Shown: piece by piece, positions 11,165 to 23,610 of the stretch
How the letters are laid out: each line of letters starts with the position of its first letter
How positions within the stretch are numbered: position 1 is the stretch's first letter
Assembly: GCA_030867875.1 (NCBI GenBank)
Contig: JAOWCC010001634.1
Location: 38,645,403-38,709,402, forward strand
Length of the DNA stretch: 64,000 nucleotides
Reading direction: 5' to 3'
Origin: Actinernus sp. WN-2022
Taxonomy: Eukaryota > Cnidaria > Anthozoa > Actiniaria > Actinernidae
Program-made: the position numbers and the translations under genes
Notes under the pieces: model-generated
What the model was told of the DNA's origin: nothing
What the model saw: only the letters and a program-made list of their open reading frames with translations
Databases searched by the model: none

Positions 11165-11312
11165 CTTTAATATACCACATAAGTGAATAGAGTTTTTCGC
11201 GCGCTCTGATTGGCTACTCAAACTCCTGCATTACAACAGTATATTATACCACACACGTGAAAAGCGCGCCTTTCTGATTGGCAATATCCTGCACTATTCA
11301 CCTCCCATCTTG
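11165..11312 (+). repeat. Dispersed repeat 'cgcgcgctctgattgg', copy 1
   Basis: Contains 'ttttcgcgcgctctgattgg', 'ctactcaaac' and 'ctattcacctccca' in the same order as the reverse complement of 16485-16600. Confidence 0.7.
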
Positions 11313-11424
11313 TAGACAAAATGGCGCGCGCGAAGTCTTCACTTGTAAGTAGCTTTTTGAACTTTCTGACAAAATATAATTGCTAATATGATGCCGACTA
11401 TTTCAATTGTGTCGGTTTATACTA

Positions 11425-11700
11425 AAACAATTATAGGCCTTTTGCAGGAAACAGTCCCGTGCTGTTATATTATATCACTTCAATAACTGAGAGCACGACT
11501 TTACTAGATGGCAAACAATCTTCAAAAATAAAGTTTTAGAAAGATCGACAATCGATTGGAGGTGTAAAATAGCATTTACAAACAGGTTTTGCTAATAACA
11601 CTACCGATCTCGTACAAGTGCGTTTAAATAAATGAAGTCAGATATATTTTGCCAGCCAGTACAACCACGTGATCGTATCCAGCAAAACTGGAGAAGAGAC
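11425..11700 (+). repeat. Dispersed repeat, copy 1 (pair with 63030-63300, inverted)
   Basis: Shares 'aatagcatttacaaacagg', 'gatcgacaatcgatt' and 'cgatctcgtacaag' (with small changes) with the minus strand of 63030-63300. Confidence 0.8.
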
Positions 11701-12427
11701 TTGTACAAGTACATCGTTTATTGGTGTTGATTTATTGAGTTTAGGTCAAACAAAGATGGCGATTAATCCCCATCCCCTAAAGCTATAATTCGAATGTTTC
11801 TAGTTCCGTTTGAGTTGTAAAGTTGAGGTTAGAAGGTTAGATAACTGTTACATCTGTGTTTGTGTTATCAGGGTGATCTGCTCAGAAAGCCCGCTGCTGG
11901 TTTCCGGTTGTTTTGCAACTTGTTTTTGGCCAATCAAAGCTGCTTTAACGCAAAAAGCCAATCAACTGTTTCTTTGATTGGAAAAAGCTCTAGGCAGAGC
12001 GCTCGATAATTGCTTTTCTCAATGTTTTGAAGGAAGGAAGTAAACATTCATAAAATGCTCTTAGACTGCCCGATTGTCAGGCTTTCTTTGGCGAAAGATC
12101 GGAGTAGGCATAAGTGCCTACGACCCGTTTTTTTATTATCATTAAGATCGATTCTACGTCAAATGAATAGTGAAATATTTCTTGATTTGAGTGTTGCGGC
12201 TAAGAGTTATAGAGGTTTCTACTTCCAATATGCTAATTATGTGATGTCACAGGAGGCCTCATTTATTATACAAAAACGTGCTGGCAGAGAGATAAATATT
12301 CGTTTCTACACATCCATATTATATTTGGGCCTTATATCAGTGATTTTACCAACTATTTTGAAAAAATCAAAATTAGCTTCATTCGCAAGGAGAAAGAAAT
12401 GACCTTTTGGTGGGTACATTAGCATAT

Positions 12428-12512
12428 ATGCTTTTGTGATCACCAAGTCTCACTTTGGCACACAATTTTCTCTCAACGCGAACGTGAGGCTTGGTGGTGA
12501 TGAGAAAAGCAT
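12428..12512. repeat. Foldback repeat
   Basis: 'atgcttttgtgatcaccaag' with 'tctcac' faces 'gtgaggcttggtggtgatga' with 'gaaaagcat'. Confidence 0.75.
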
Positions 12513-12519
12513 GACGTCA

Positions 12520-15500
12520 TCATGATTATAGCAATCATTTCACTTCAGAATTAAAAGAAATGTTTTCAATGGGATTCCGAACGTAGAAAAACCTATAAAT
12601 CTATCTAGCGCGAAATAATCTGAGTTATTGATCGAAATAGAATTCAGCCTGTAGTAACTATGTCTGTTACCATCGTATGAAAAAGCAATCCATGTCATAA
12701 ATGAGGGCTAATGTTTTCAGAATTTCTTACGCCCCGTAAAGAAAACAGTTACCACAACCCATTCCCTCAGTGTGGTATCCCATACCTCCCCGTCGCTAGA
12801 CTCAAATTTGGTTGTTGTCGTTGTCTCGCCCTTCTCTGACGGTTTCAGTTAACCCCAATCACTTAGAACATTCGATGTATGCCCCTCGCGGAGCACAGAT
12901 ATTGCATTTTTAGTGCTCCCTGTGAGGTGCTCTGCAATTTCGAACTCTCTTTCATTAAACCCCGAGGGGGAACTGTCCAAATGGCATGGTACTGATCGTG
13001 ATCCCATCACCTGAATTTAATATACCGGTGAAGAACAGCTATTCGTATATGTTCGTGTCATCATCGGTAGCTTGCTTTCTCTCTTTTTCGGTTCCAGTGA
13101 TTTAAGTCGAATCTTTGATCACGTCTTATCACAGCTTACGAGATAATCCTATTAGTTTGTATTGTGGCGCCAACAATGGATGCCCTTATGAACAATAACA
13201 CAATTCTCGTAGGCACTTCAGGTTTATTTACCCCACCCTCCGTTGTTGTGCAGTGGTTTTGTTCAGCTGTGAAACGACGTTTCAATAAAACTTAAATTTC
13301 TTGCTTCCTAAATGCATGTGTAATTCCACGAAAACACTGACTACCATAAATAATGACTAAAATTTACGAGAAATAGATCGAGTGCTGAAAATTATATTCA
13401 TATCAAGTTATTTTATTTTCAGTAGAGTGAGACTGAATTGTTGCCTTAGGGGGTTGCAATTTCTACACGCACTTCCAGCGGAGCTTTTGTTTTTGGTTTA
13501 GTCGTGAACATTATGAATTACAGCGGCTGTTATCGCAAGAGCCGAAATAATCTAAGTTTTCTTGGAAGGTTTTGAACTATTCCTGCAAAATAGATTTTCT
13601 AGACATTATTATTGTCATGGCAAATTTCAAATTTATTTAAAAATACGTCATCTTGCACCAGAAGACTATATATATGTGCTCGTAACTGTTTTGAGAGCTA
13701 TTTTCGCGTCTTCAGACCCCATACTCTAACTCCAGATGTTATGTATGATTTCGTGTACATGTATGTCTAGGTAAACATTAAAACACATGGTTTGAGGTTC
13801 GGACCCCCACGGAGTGAAATAGTAGGATTCCTAACGTAGCACCACTCGTGCATATCAACAACTCTAAACTAGTAATGATATATTGATCACTGATCCCTAT
13901 CATTTGAATGAAATATATTGGGCATCTATATTGGGCCCTTTTCATGCTTTCTTACGAAATGGTTTGATGATGAAATTAAAAATAATAATGGATTATCCTA
14001 TCGGTAGTAATGGTAGGAAAACCCTAAACCTGGTATTAGCCCTAATCACCCTAAATTCTGGGTTATGTTTATGGTTGGTAGGAAGATGGACAGCACCGTA
14101 GGAATCCAACACAAGTAATAATTATGTTATGTATTATTACTATTATTATTACATTAATTTCATCATTAAGCAATTTCGTCAAAAAGCATAATGTAGTAGA
14201 CCCAATGTATTTTATTCAAATGACATGGAACATCTATTTAATATATCGCAAGCAAACTTACTAACTTTTGTCCTGTCGTTTAACTTTTCGCTGGTTTGAG
14301 TTATGCAGCGGTTTACTTTTCGTTTCAAAGGTTCTAACCTCGTTAAATATACTGGCGAATAAAGTTGTGAATCGTCAGTATTCTCGTAGTGCAAGCAAGG
14401 TTCTCAATCGCTAACCCGAGGTTAAATTGCACAGGTTACAATGACAGATTTAGCGCTGTCGTAGGGATAAAATTACTCTTGCTTCGAACAATGTAGTGTT
14501 TGTAGCAGTTTAGTTTTTCATCGCATAATTATAAACAAAAATAATCCTGCTTTCTAGCGCTTTCAGTTATTTTTGTGCAAAAAAAATATTTTTCCTGCTA
14601 AAGGAACTACTGTGGAGTGGAATGACGAAGTCGCTGCGTCATAATTTAGTCAGTTTGTTTTTGAAAATTGTTTTCCGTTATCTGCCACTTCGATGTAGTC
14701 TTTTCCATATCCTTCCCACCTAAGCGAGTAGGAACGCCCTCCATATACAAACAAGTCTGTGTTTTCTTCTTCACGCGTCAGTGAAGCGGTCTTGTCAGTG
14801 ACCTTATCCGTTGTTTATGCGTTTCCGATTCAATAGGTGCACCTTCAATATTCATTTTTGAACACAAAAGAATATACTATCACCTCGTATTCTTTAGTGA
14901 TAAACGATTTAGAAGCCGCGTCATTTTGTACCGTTGTTGCCCAAATTCAACCAGACTGCCGCGTTTTATGAAAACATCAAATTTAGGTCATTCCAGATCC
15001 CGGGTGTTGTCCCGGTACATTGTTTTTGAACGTTCAAAAAAGTAGTTATCACATTGCTGGCATACTTTTGAAGTATTCTCCTGGGAGTAGTTAACTCATA
15101 AAAGTTCTTAATCCTTCATACTTTCCCTTTGCGCTTCCTTTGTTTTTAAGGCTTCATTTTTCAAAGCACGTCTCGTTTATATGTCAATAAGGGTTGAAGG
15201 ACTGACATTCTTTAGAGTGTTCGCGAGTTTCTGCTATAATTGCGAAGTAGTTACCGAGGGCAGAGACAAGAGCCAAACTTGGAAATTATAATATCAAAAA
15301 GATCCCGATCATTTTCGAAATGGCAGCTAAAACTATTTGAAACCTGAAGATCGAAAGTACATTAAAGGTGTATCGTCATTCTTGGATGAAAATTTAAAGA
15401 AATCGAGAAAATAAGCATTGATGAACATGCACTGGGACATTGGCTCCTACTTTACTGATTTGAAATTTCGATCCTAATTCCTCTATTTATAACAAAACCG

Positions 15501-16340
15501 TATTAATGAACATAGAGTGCTTCAAAGGATTGTAAAAACAGCTATTAAAAGGGTGTGGGAATTTTAGTCTAATATTAATGCCTTTGAAATCGTTTCAGAT
15601 CATGAACGGCTTTTCATCTGTTTCATCGAATGCTAGAGCCCCCCGAAATTATGTAAATGATAGTTAAGTAGCTCATTGTTTGTCGAGACATTTCCCATTT
15701 AATTAATCACTTGCTTGTACCATTAACCCGGGGTTATTAGCTAAGGGCTGGGTTACAAGAGAACAAGCACTTAGAACAACCACGAGGTTTTCGCTTCTTG
15801 AATCATCAGACAAGCTGTTTTCATACTATGAATTTCGATGCCTGCAGACGAGCGCAGGGAAAGATATATAATACAGCAGTCTATAATACGATGAACGGCT
15901 ACCTTTATTTGTACATTATATTGATTATAAAGAAGGGCATTGAAGATCTTAGACATTTTCGTTGTAGTAGTAAACTTCGGATGAAATATTGGTCGTGTGT
16001 ACTTAACTGTGGAAGCTAACTTGTTTGTTGCTTAATGAGTTAGTAAGATATCACGGACGGTGATATCTTACTTTAGAATAATCCTACCAGTAACTACCCG
16101 GTTTTAATTCAGTGTTCAATAATATCCCACTGAATACACAGCATTGACCTTTCCCTGACATTGACAAATTCGTGGTGTTAAAGTAGTATATTTTTAGCTT
16201 GTATCTTGTTTACAGTGATTCTAAACATTGTGCTAAATAAACGGATGCAGTTAATTGGTTGTCGGTACAGCATGACAATCACGCAGAAACGTGCAGCCAC
16301 TAGCTAATACTTATGCTAGACTGCGTATAGAATATTCCAG
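12520..16340. other. No supported gene
   Basis: Noncoding on both strands as far as can be judged. There is a short TAT/ATT microsatellite near 14130-14155. Open frames up to 73 codons (13883-14101, 15798-16019) have no recognisable features. Confidence 0.5.
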
Positions 16341-16359
16341 CACGAAGAAGAAACAGGAT

Positions 16360-16640
16360 TTTTGATAATATACCCTTCGACGGTTTTTTCAACATTTTGA
16401 TATCTACTTATAACAAAATTTTTTGACTAATTGCGAGGCGCTCTTTCAGCAGTATCGGCGGTTTTGCTGTTATTTAACAATTAATATTCACCGAAGTGGG
16501 AGGTGAACAGCAAAGGATATCCCATGTTTGAGTAGCCATTTCCCCAATCAGAGCGCGCGAAAAGCACTCTTCACTGGACAGGTGTGGTATATACAAAAAG
16601 TAGATATCAAAAGGTTGAAAAAAACGTGAAGGATCCCATT
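16360..16640. mobile_element. Foldback element containing dispersed repeat copy 2
   Basis: Arms: 'ttttttcaacattttgatat' with 'ctactt' near 16383-16410, and 'aagtagatatcaaaaggttg' with 'aaaaaaacg' near 16598-16626. Inside, 16485-16600 is the reverse complement of the repeat at 11165-11312. Confidence 0.7.
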
Positions 16641-18600
16641 AGTATTGGAAGATCAAAATAACCACAAATGAACATGGATAGTGCATTCTTTCGTTAGTTA
16701 TTTTTGTGTTTCTGTGTGTAGCAAGTTTGTTATTTCAGTATACAAAACCTTTTTCTAGCTTTTTATTGTTCATTGTGACCGTGTGTTTGTAGTTTTTTTA
16801 TACAGCAATAGTAGGTCCACATTATTATTTGACGACAAAAATAGCTTAAACCCAAACTGTGGGGATGAAATGTTTCTCTTGGTTTTGCCTTTCAACGTAA
16901 TAAACTAAGAGACTTTCAGAATTTTAAAGTAGACTTCTCAAGAGAAGACTACTTGCACCAAGTCTATAAACTAAACTTAGAATAAATAATGGTGACTATA
17001 GTGTATGTAAGAACTAGACATTCAAGAGTAGATATGCGTCGGTGGGGGAGATAATTAAACTCTGGAAAATACTTATAGTTAAGTCTTATCTTTTTTAATC
17101 CAAATGCGTATTTCTTCGAGCAATATAATATATATATAGTGTTGCTGCTCCCATTCTTTGGAAAGCGGATATTTCTTTTATATGCCTATAGCACTTGGCA
17201 TACAGACGTTCTAACTTCTTTAGAATTCTTACAAACTGAAAGTATTTTAAAGGAGCAATAATTGGAAAGAATGTGAAACAAGCTTATAAGGAAGAAGTAT
17301 TTTTTTGCTGTTTCATAAATTAATTGATTCCTCTGCCCGGCTAAAGTCAAGAAAGATCATCTTGGGAAGTACATTTCCAGATTATTCCCTCACTAACCAC
17401 CATGCAGTCGCCCCCTGCACTAATTAAATGTATACGTTTTCGTTGTATTGACTATAACAAATCCAGATAAACATGCACGGAATATACAGGGTATATACGT
17501 AAGAAAACACCCATTTTGTTTCACCTAAGCGAACTGGATTACGGTCGTTTTCAGTAACGAGCACTGCTTGCCAACAAAAACATTTGAATGGTATTTCAAG
17601 TGCATACTTAATCGTTCAAAGAAAAATATTTGCCGTTACCGAAAAGAAGAAAAGTTCTTTGAACAAACTAAGTACTAATCCGTAAACAGCTCGGCAACGC
17701 AACTTGGAGCTCCAAAGCCGACACAAATTATTTCTGATATTGAGACTAGGGATTCTCCCTGCTAGCAGAGGTCTACTTGGAAAGACTCCCGTGCTAGCAG
17801 AGAATGAGAGCTTTTGTCGCGAAAAAAAAAGATGTGACAATTTAATTACTGAAATGTAAACAGGGAAGAGTTTATGAACACGGTTGTTGTAGCATATATA
17901 GAAGCCAGGTTTTAAATCCCATTTTGGATTGGATCAAATTTTCATTTTTTCCGAGTAACATCCCTCAGCAAACACAATTCTTCCTTTGTAGAACACATCA
18001 ATGAATCCTTCAACAATCCTTAAAATCTAAATGCGCTAGCAAACGGGCATGGACCTTTTAAGCCAGTGCTTTCAAGCCAACACGGACTTGAATGGCAACA
18101 TGTCTAAGTAGTTCCATTAAATTGTTAATAAAGTGGGTGTAGTTGACATGGCTGGCATCTGTTCACTCGACTTGGACGCCAACTTTTGTCTTCATCACGA
18201 CGCTTTTACTACGAGTTGTTAATGAGGTGTCACCATCTTGTATGGGCCCGACCCTTTGTTGGATCTTGACGTGACATCTGCGTGCACTTGGGTTGTTTTC
18301 ACTGTCTTAGTAGTCTTCCACAGCTGGTCAGCCATTTGCACTGAACGATTTAGATTTTTAAGTTCAATGGATTGGTTGGTCAAACAATAAATCGAAGGTA
18401 CATGCAATTACCAACTTGTTGCTTTCTACTGAGTGATTTAGAAGTTGTCGGGACGAATCGCAAGTAAAAATTACCAGGTTTCTTTGTCTTTTCTGGACTA
18501 TGGGTACAAAACTCGTGCAAGTACTTTGATTTTGGATAGTTTTGCTTTACCAAAAGAACGTGAAAAGAAGATAAAGTAACAATGAATTCCAAAACATTTT
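16641..18600. other. No supported gene
   Basis: AT-rich noncoding sequence. A short direct repeat 'gctagcagag' occurs at about 17760 and 17798. No exon or RNA gene is supported. Confidence 0.45.
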
Positions 18601-18608
18601 TAATAAAT

Positions 18609-20395
18609 AACAAGAGCCCATCTGGGCTTTCACTCGGGCCACATGAGATTGAAGATGAAATACACTTTCATTTGAAATCCTCTTAGTAATAACCAAAGGG
18701 AAGAATTATTAGCTGAATTTAGCAGTCTTTAGGAGTGGCCGGTAGCGCGGTGACTTTCATTCTCTGCTCCCCTAGTATATATGTAATTTAATATTTTTGT
18801 TTTTCTCGTATGTTGACCTTTTAATTTAAACACTACTTATTCGTTTAACACACTGCATTTGAGCAGGCATATATTCATTGTTTTGAACCCGATAATTAAC
18901 CGTACTACCGTACTTCATGGTCCCTTTCTTTAGTAGTGGGTTGTCGGTCAGGTGATTGTAAACTCTCGTTATTTAGCACAGAAAATATATTCTGATGAAT
19001 AGGGATCGGGTTGTCATGTAAGAAAGATGGCTCTTGAACAAACTGATAAGCTTCAGTAGGTTGGGTAGTCTCGGACATTGTCTTCTTTTTTGTATTCTTG
19101 ATTTTTTTTTTTAAGTTTGAAAGTGGGATCTCAGCTTTATTATATCCGCTTTCAACTCGCCATTTTCAACTTCTAGGTCAATAATATATTCGTGATGACA
19201 GCATCTTGATTTTGGTCTTGTATATATTATCTTGCTGCACTAATTTGTCTTCCAAATGACTGAGTTTGGTTTCTTGATTCGTGTTTTGATGTGACGAGTA
19301 AGAATTCATTACGCATATCAGTTAGGTCAGCCTCCATGTTACAAATCAAGGTCGTTAAAGCAGCGAGAGAGTTCTTATTGCGGGCTAACAATCCTCGTGA
19401 AGAATCTAAAGAATTCCGTCTCTTCCGGTTTGAATTTGACTCGTGTATGTTGCTTTTGGAGTTTCAAGGATATGTTGATCCAAAACTACAGGCTCTTGGG
19501 GTTTTTCATTGACTTGTGAACTTGCAGGCTCTGTAATTTGTTTTGTTTTCTTAGTATAACATAAAGTGTTGAACATGTTCATTTTCTCAAGCATGTCGCG
19601 CGTGACCTCTGTTTCTTCATTCATTAAGTTCTCTACTTTCATCCGTAATCTGGGAAACTCAATCTTTGCCCATGCCTTGGCACATAACTATTCCTGTTGT
19701 TAAGTAGACGTGGATGATTATAAGTAAAATCCTTCGACAGCTTGTACCGTTTCCGCTAGGTCAATATCCTCGCTGGAACGAAATAACTTGATCTCAATAC
19801 TCTCTGATCCAACTTACGGTAAATTTAAATCTCTGACAGTTTTTAAGAGACTATTGGTCTTGAAGTGCCTTCACCCAAAATAAGATGTTCTCCTCGGATG
19901 TTTTAAATGCAGCACAGCGAGCCGATGGCTTATAGATTCCAATATCTATTTCTTCGAATTTTAGCTTTTCGGATCCTGGCCCCTTCACTCACTTCAGGTC
20001 GTCGTACGTGTCGTATATAAAATCACTGGCCATCTGGGTAAAAAACGCGGTCCTTCGGCTCCGACAATAGCGCCAGTTGAAATATCCTGAGCCTGTTGGA
20101 AGGCTTTCGCACGAGTGAAGTTAAATAAAACATTAAACTGGCTTACATTTGAGAGATGAGACTCCAAGTTAGAGAGAAAGTTGCTCGCGGGTCCTCCGCC
20201 ATCTTGCTTTACTGTATTAAATTTTGTAAATAAATTAACCTGGCGATTGTTGCGTGACCAGCACAGTGCAATCTGATTGGTGTGAATTTGACCTTTAACG
20301 CATGCGCAGAAATCTTGCTACACGGAATAAAAAATAACGACTTGCATTTTAAGACTCGGTGCTGCCACAGGCAGCCCGAGTAATAATATCAAGGT
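18609..20395 (-). pseudogene. Decayed minus-strand coding remnant, probably transposon-derived
   Basis: Several adjacent minus-strand frames look coding but are broken by stops and frameshifts. From 20203 to 19994 a 69-codon frame reads ...GGGPASNFLSNLESHL... From 20033 to 19851 another frame begins MASDFIYDTYDDLK, has an internal TGA, and then has EKLKFEEIDIGIYKPSARC and ENILFWVKALQD. A 78-codon frame at 19642-19406 begins MKVENLMNEETEV. Together they suggest one former ORF of about 250-350 residues. The family is not identified. The block is bounded by short hairpins sharing 'actcggg' ('gcccatctgggc' near 18615; 'gctgccacaggcagc' near 20362), which may be element ends. Confidence 0.5.
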
Positions 20396-21170
20396 TGATT
20401 TCAAATGTTCAAGATAACATTTCTTAAATAGAGGAAGGCAATAATTCTACATAAAGATGGCGCTGCAGAGTTTCTAGTTTGCCAAACCAAAATGCATTAG
20501 TTCACTGAAATGATTGTTGTCGGCTTCAAAACAGGTTTTTAACACAAGCTAATACTTGAGACAAAATAGCGAGAATTTGGTATTTCCGTTATCAACAGAT
20601 CTTTATTTGGTTTATATCTTTCCCTTGGGCAGGCACAATATCAGTACTGGCATTTAGAACATCATCAAAAATAGCGTCTTTGTGTAGAATAATGAACCAT
20701 TGCCTGATAACAACCGCTTCTTTTTTCCAGTCTCATTGTGGCATATATCTTGGACTGGCAAAGCACGTGTTTTGAAAAGCTTTTGAATTCTAGTAGTGCT
20801 TGCATGAGATCAATAAAATATAAAATTTTAGTAGATGGAATATTTAATTTTTGAATAAAGATCATAAATCTTCTCCAGTTTAGATATCAGTTCTTGGTAG
20901 TCTTTGTAAATTGAATTGCATTGTGTTTTGTTTGATAGCAAATGGCACTGAAGTATCAATGTTCTGGAATACTTGTCGCTGTTGGATAAAATTATTTGTA
21001 CGGTTTTTTCTCAGTCCAATGTCATTTTGCTTGCCCCACCATGGTAAATGCAGAGACTGAACAGAATTCATACAAACAGAGGGCCATAAATTATTATTTT
21101 AAGTTGTTTTAAAAACGTGTATTTAAACTGCACCTAGCTCTTGCATTGACAAGCCGCTGTGATTAAAGGG
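20396..21170. other. No supported gene
   Basis: Noncoding; two minus-strand open frames of 63-66 codons (20665-20865, 20880-21071) show no family similarity. Confidence 0.45.
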
Positions 21171-21179
21171 GCCACTGTC

Positions 21180-22450
21180 AATTGAGAACATGTTAAATGA
21201 AGAACTAGCTGCTGTAGAAAATTGGCTGAAAACGAACAAATTAAGTTGTAAGTATTACCACAAAAACCAGCTATATGACAGTAGGCTCCAGACAAAATCT
21301 AGAAATATGGAACTATATATCAACAATAATACATAAAGCCTCCACAAAACTCCTAGGAGTACACAGACAAATTGATGAATCGGGATGATCAAATTAAGCA
21401 CATATTAACCTCAAAAGTATCAAATGGCCTGCGAATGCTATATAAAGCAATAAATTTAACGGATGACCAAGATACCCTTAAATCAATTTATCGCTCACTT
21501 GTGCAACCTTATTTTGATTATTGCAGTATCGTATGGGGCAACTGCTGCAAAACACAATTACAAAGGCTTCAAAATACAGCAGCTCGTATTGTTACAAGGG
21601 CTGACTACTATATTTAGATCAAGGAGAAAAAACTACAGTTAAAGAAGTACCCGAGTACAAAACAGTTATGGTCTCAAAATGATATTTGGACTGTACTGAA
21701 AACGCCAGAAAAACTATATATTTTGAAAGTGTTTGCGCAATTTTTGATTACGTCAGTTCTACAAGCAAAACTGAGTTACTCATTCTGCAGGAACATCTGG
21801 AAAAACTACTCTATCAAAGAAATTTGAAGAATAAAAGTGTAAAAAAAAAAAAGAATTAGAGAATTATATAAGAAAATGACTGAGGGGAGAGATCGACCAC
21901 TAACTGATGTCATCAAAACTATTGCGCAATACACTTTCAAAAAAATCCTATACGCTTGCATTGCAAAAGGGATCGTTTTTATTGCGATTTCAGTTTTCAG
22001 GACAGTGCAAACATCATTTTGAGACCACAAGTGTTTTGTACTCGGGTATCGTTTTAAGGATAATAATGCTCAAGGTGCTCCTGACATGACCCATTTCAAA
22101 TGACCTCAGAAGTACATAACTTTAATCTTAGAGGTACTAAATACCACAACCTAAAACTAACTTTCTAAAACGCTCGTTCTCCTACCGAGGCACAGTAGCC
22201 TGGAACGAACCTTCGAATGATGTACGAGAACTCGACCTGCATGTGATTATTGATTTTTTTTTCTTGTGATAGGTGTGAGTATTGCCTCATATTATTACAA
22301 AGGGTATTTTAAAATTGTATTATAAGTGGACAAAGTTTTAAACTAACTATTAGTTATTATTAGCTCAATTAATAGTATTGCAATGAGTAGAAATTGTATT
22401 GTAGACACGGCATGTCTGAAAAGCAATACCATGTCTAAATAAAGTTAATT
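21180..22450 (+). mobile_element. Non-LTR retrotransposon (LINE) fragment, broken, + strand
   Basis: This is the C-terminal reverse-transcriptase part and 3' UTR of a LINE. ...LNEELAAVENWLKTNKLS at 21190-21245 matches the region just after the YADD box. The frame at 21372-21617 has the thumb-type motif ...LYKAINLTDDQDTLKSIYRS, then VQPYFDYCSIVWGN and LQRLQNTAARIVTR. A later frame near 22120-22240 has LKRSFSYRGTVAWNE, the usual end of such ORF2 proteins. Frames are shifted and carry stops. The coding part is interrupted by a foldback element (21645-22050). The 3' end carries 'gtctaaataaag' near 22433. Non-functional. Confidence 0.85.
21645..22050. mobile_element. Foldback element inserted in the LINE
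   Basis: 'acccgagtacaaaac' (21649) faces 'gttttgtactcgggt' (22031-22045). Inward, 'ttttgaaagtgtttgcgcaa' (21721) faces 'ttgcgcaatacactttcaaa' (21923). Arms are roughly 110-140 bp. LINE-like coding resumes on the far side, so the element was inserted after the LINE. Confidence 0.75.
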
Positions 22451-22489
22451 GGATTGAAAAAAAATGAAATTTAATTTAACCTTCGAGTT

Positions 22490-22770
22490 TCTTTAAACCA
22501 AAACTACGAGAATAATGCCCCGAGATAGAAAAGAAATATCGTGTGAATGTCCTGTTATGCTTTTCATACTTTTTCGATAGAGGATGGCTAAGATTAAAGT
22601 GGATTACAAAAGCGTATTCTAGAAACTTGATTTCTGTTACAGTGAACCGATTTCAAGTTGCTCTAAATTTCTCATTTTTCATTCACTCAAATCTTTGCCA
22701 TCCTTCATCAAAATTGTCCCAAATTTTCTCCAGTATACCTGGAAAGCATACTTTGCTAATCTGAGTAGTT
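22490..22770 (-). repeat. Dispersed repeat, copy in minus orientation
   Basis: Its reverse complement matches 26712-26926 plus 27182-27280, with shared blocks 'gtatgctttccaggtatact' and 'ttttgtaatccactttaatc'. Confidence 0.85.
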
Positions 22771-22844
22771 ATTATTGTATTTCTTCATGAGAAAGTTTAT
22801 CATTTGACAGTGTCCTTTAACCAACTCGTTCTTTGTATTTGCAG

Positions 22845-22912
22845 GTTCATCTGAGGACCACAGTCATATCCTGAAAGAACAAAATAATACAGACCATGGA
22901 TTGAGTCCATGA
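22845..22912 (+). CDS. Candidate distant terminal exon of the gene at 462-7000
   Basis: A strong acceptor ('cgttctttgtatttgcag') precedes 68 nt. In phase 1 these read SSEDHSHILKEQNNTDHGLSP and then TGA. The alternative donor at 6936 leaves phase 1 and would join it in frame. Donor 6997 would instead give E-F-I-stop. The intron would be about 15.8-15.9 kb. No clear AATAAA is seen within 100 nt after the stop. Confidence 0.4.
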
Positions 22913-23399
22913 ACCTCTATTCTTATTTATAAATGTAAAGTTAAGATGAGAACTCTGTCAGCAAGGAATGTTTTATTCTGGAGTAAGTTAGGAAAACAAC
23001 GGATAATGTAATGTTTGTACTATTAAGTTTTGTCCTTTTAAGGGTTTATGAAACCCACACAAAAAAAACCGCATGTACTGGTCTAGAAAGAAAGCTGGGA
23101 AGTTTTTACAAAGTTTCGTAGCCATCTTAGCACCGATGTTTAAAACGAATTTTGATATGATTTCTTTTATACATTGATAATAATTATAGTTTTCCATTGT
23201 TTTATCTCCGGTAAAATGAGGATAAGAAAATGTACCGTATAGTTTGAAGTAGTTTCAGTAGCTAGTTTTATGCATATTTGGAAGATGAATGAAACCTGAT
23301 TGTAAATATATATAGTGTTAGGAAAATATATCTTATTTTTAATATGAACTCCAAGGAAGATATTTTCCCGTTTCGAGTAAAATTAGTGGTTGCCACTGG

Positions 23400-23610
23400 G
23401 AAAAAATCCATAGTAGGAAGAACCATGTTAACATACAATAATCTTGGAAATTCAAATTGGCAGCATTTTTCCATGCATGGATTTCTATGATTTCCCGTGA
23501 TATTTTCATACTTACGAAAAATGGAATGCATGAAAATATGGAAAAATGCTGTAAATCCGAATTCCCAAGATTACCGTATATTTACAAAGCATGGAAATAC
23601 CCATAGCCAG
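23400..23610. repeat. Foldback repeat
   Basis: 'aatcttggaaattc' with 'cagcatttttccatgcat' faces 'atgcatgaaaatatgg', 'aaaaatgctg' and 'gaattcccaagatt'. Confidence 0.7.

Noticed and set aside
12055..12402. 115-codon open frame on the plus strand
   Set aside because: Hydrophobic and AT-driven composition, no motif, no flanking splice or promoter signal.
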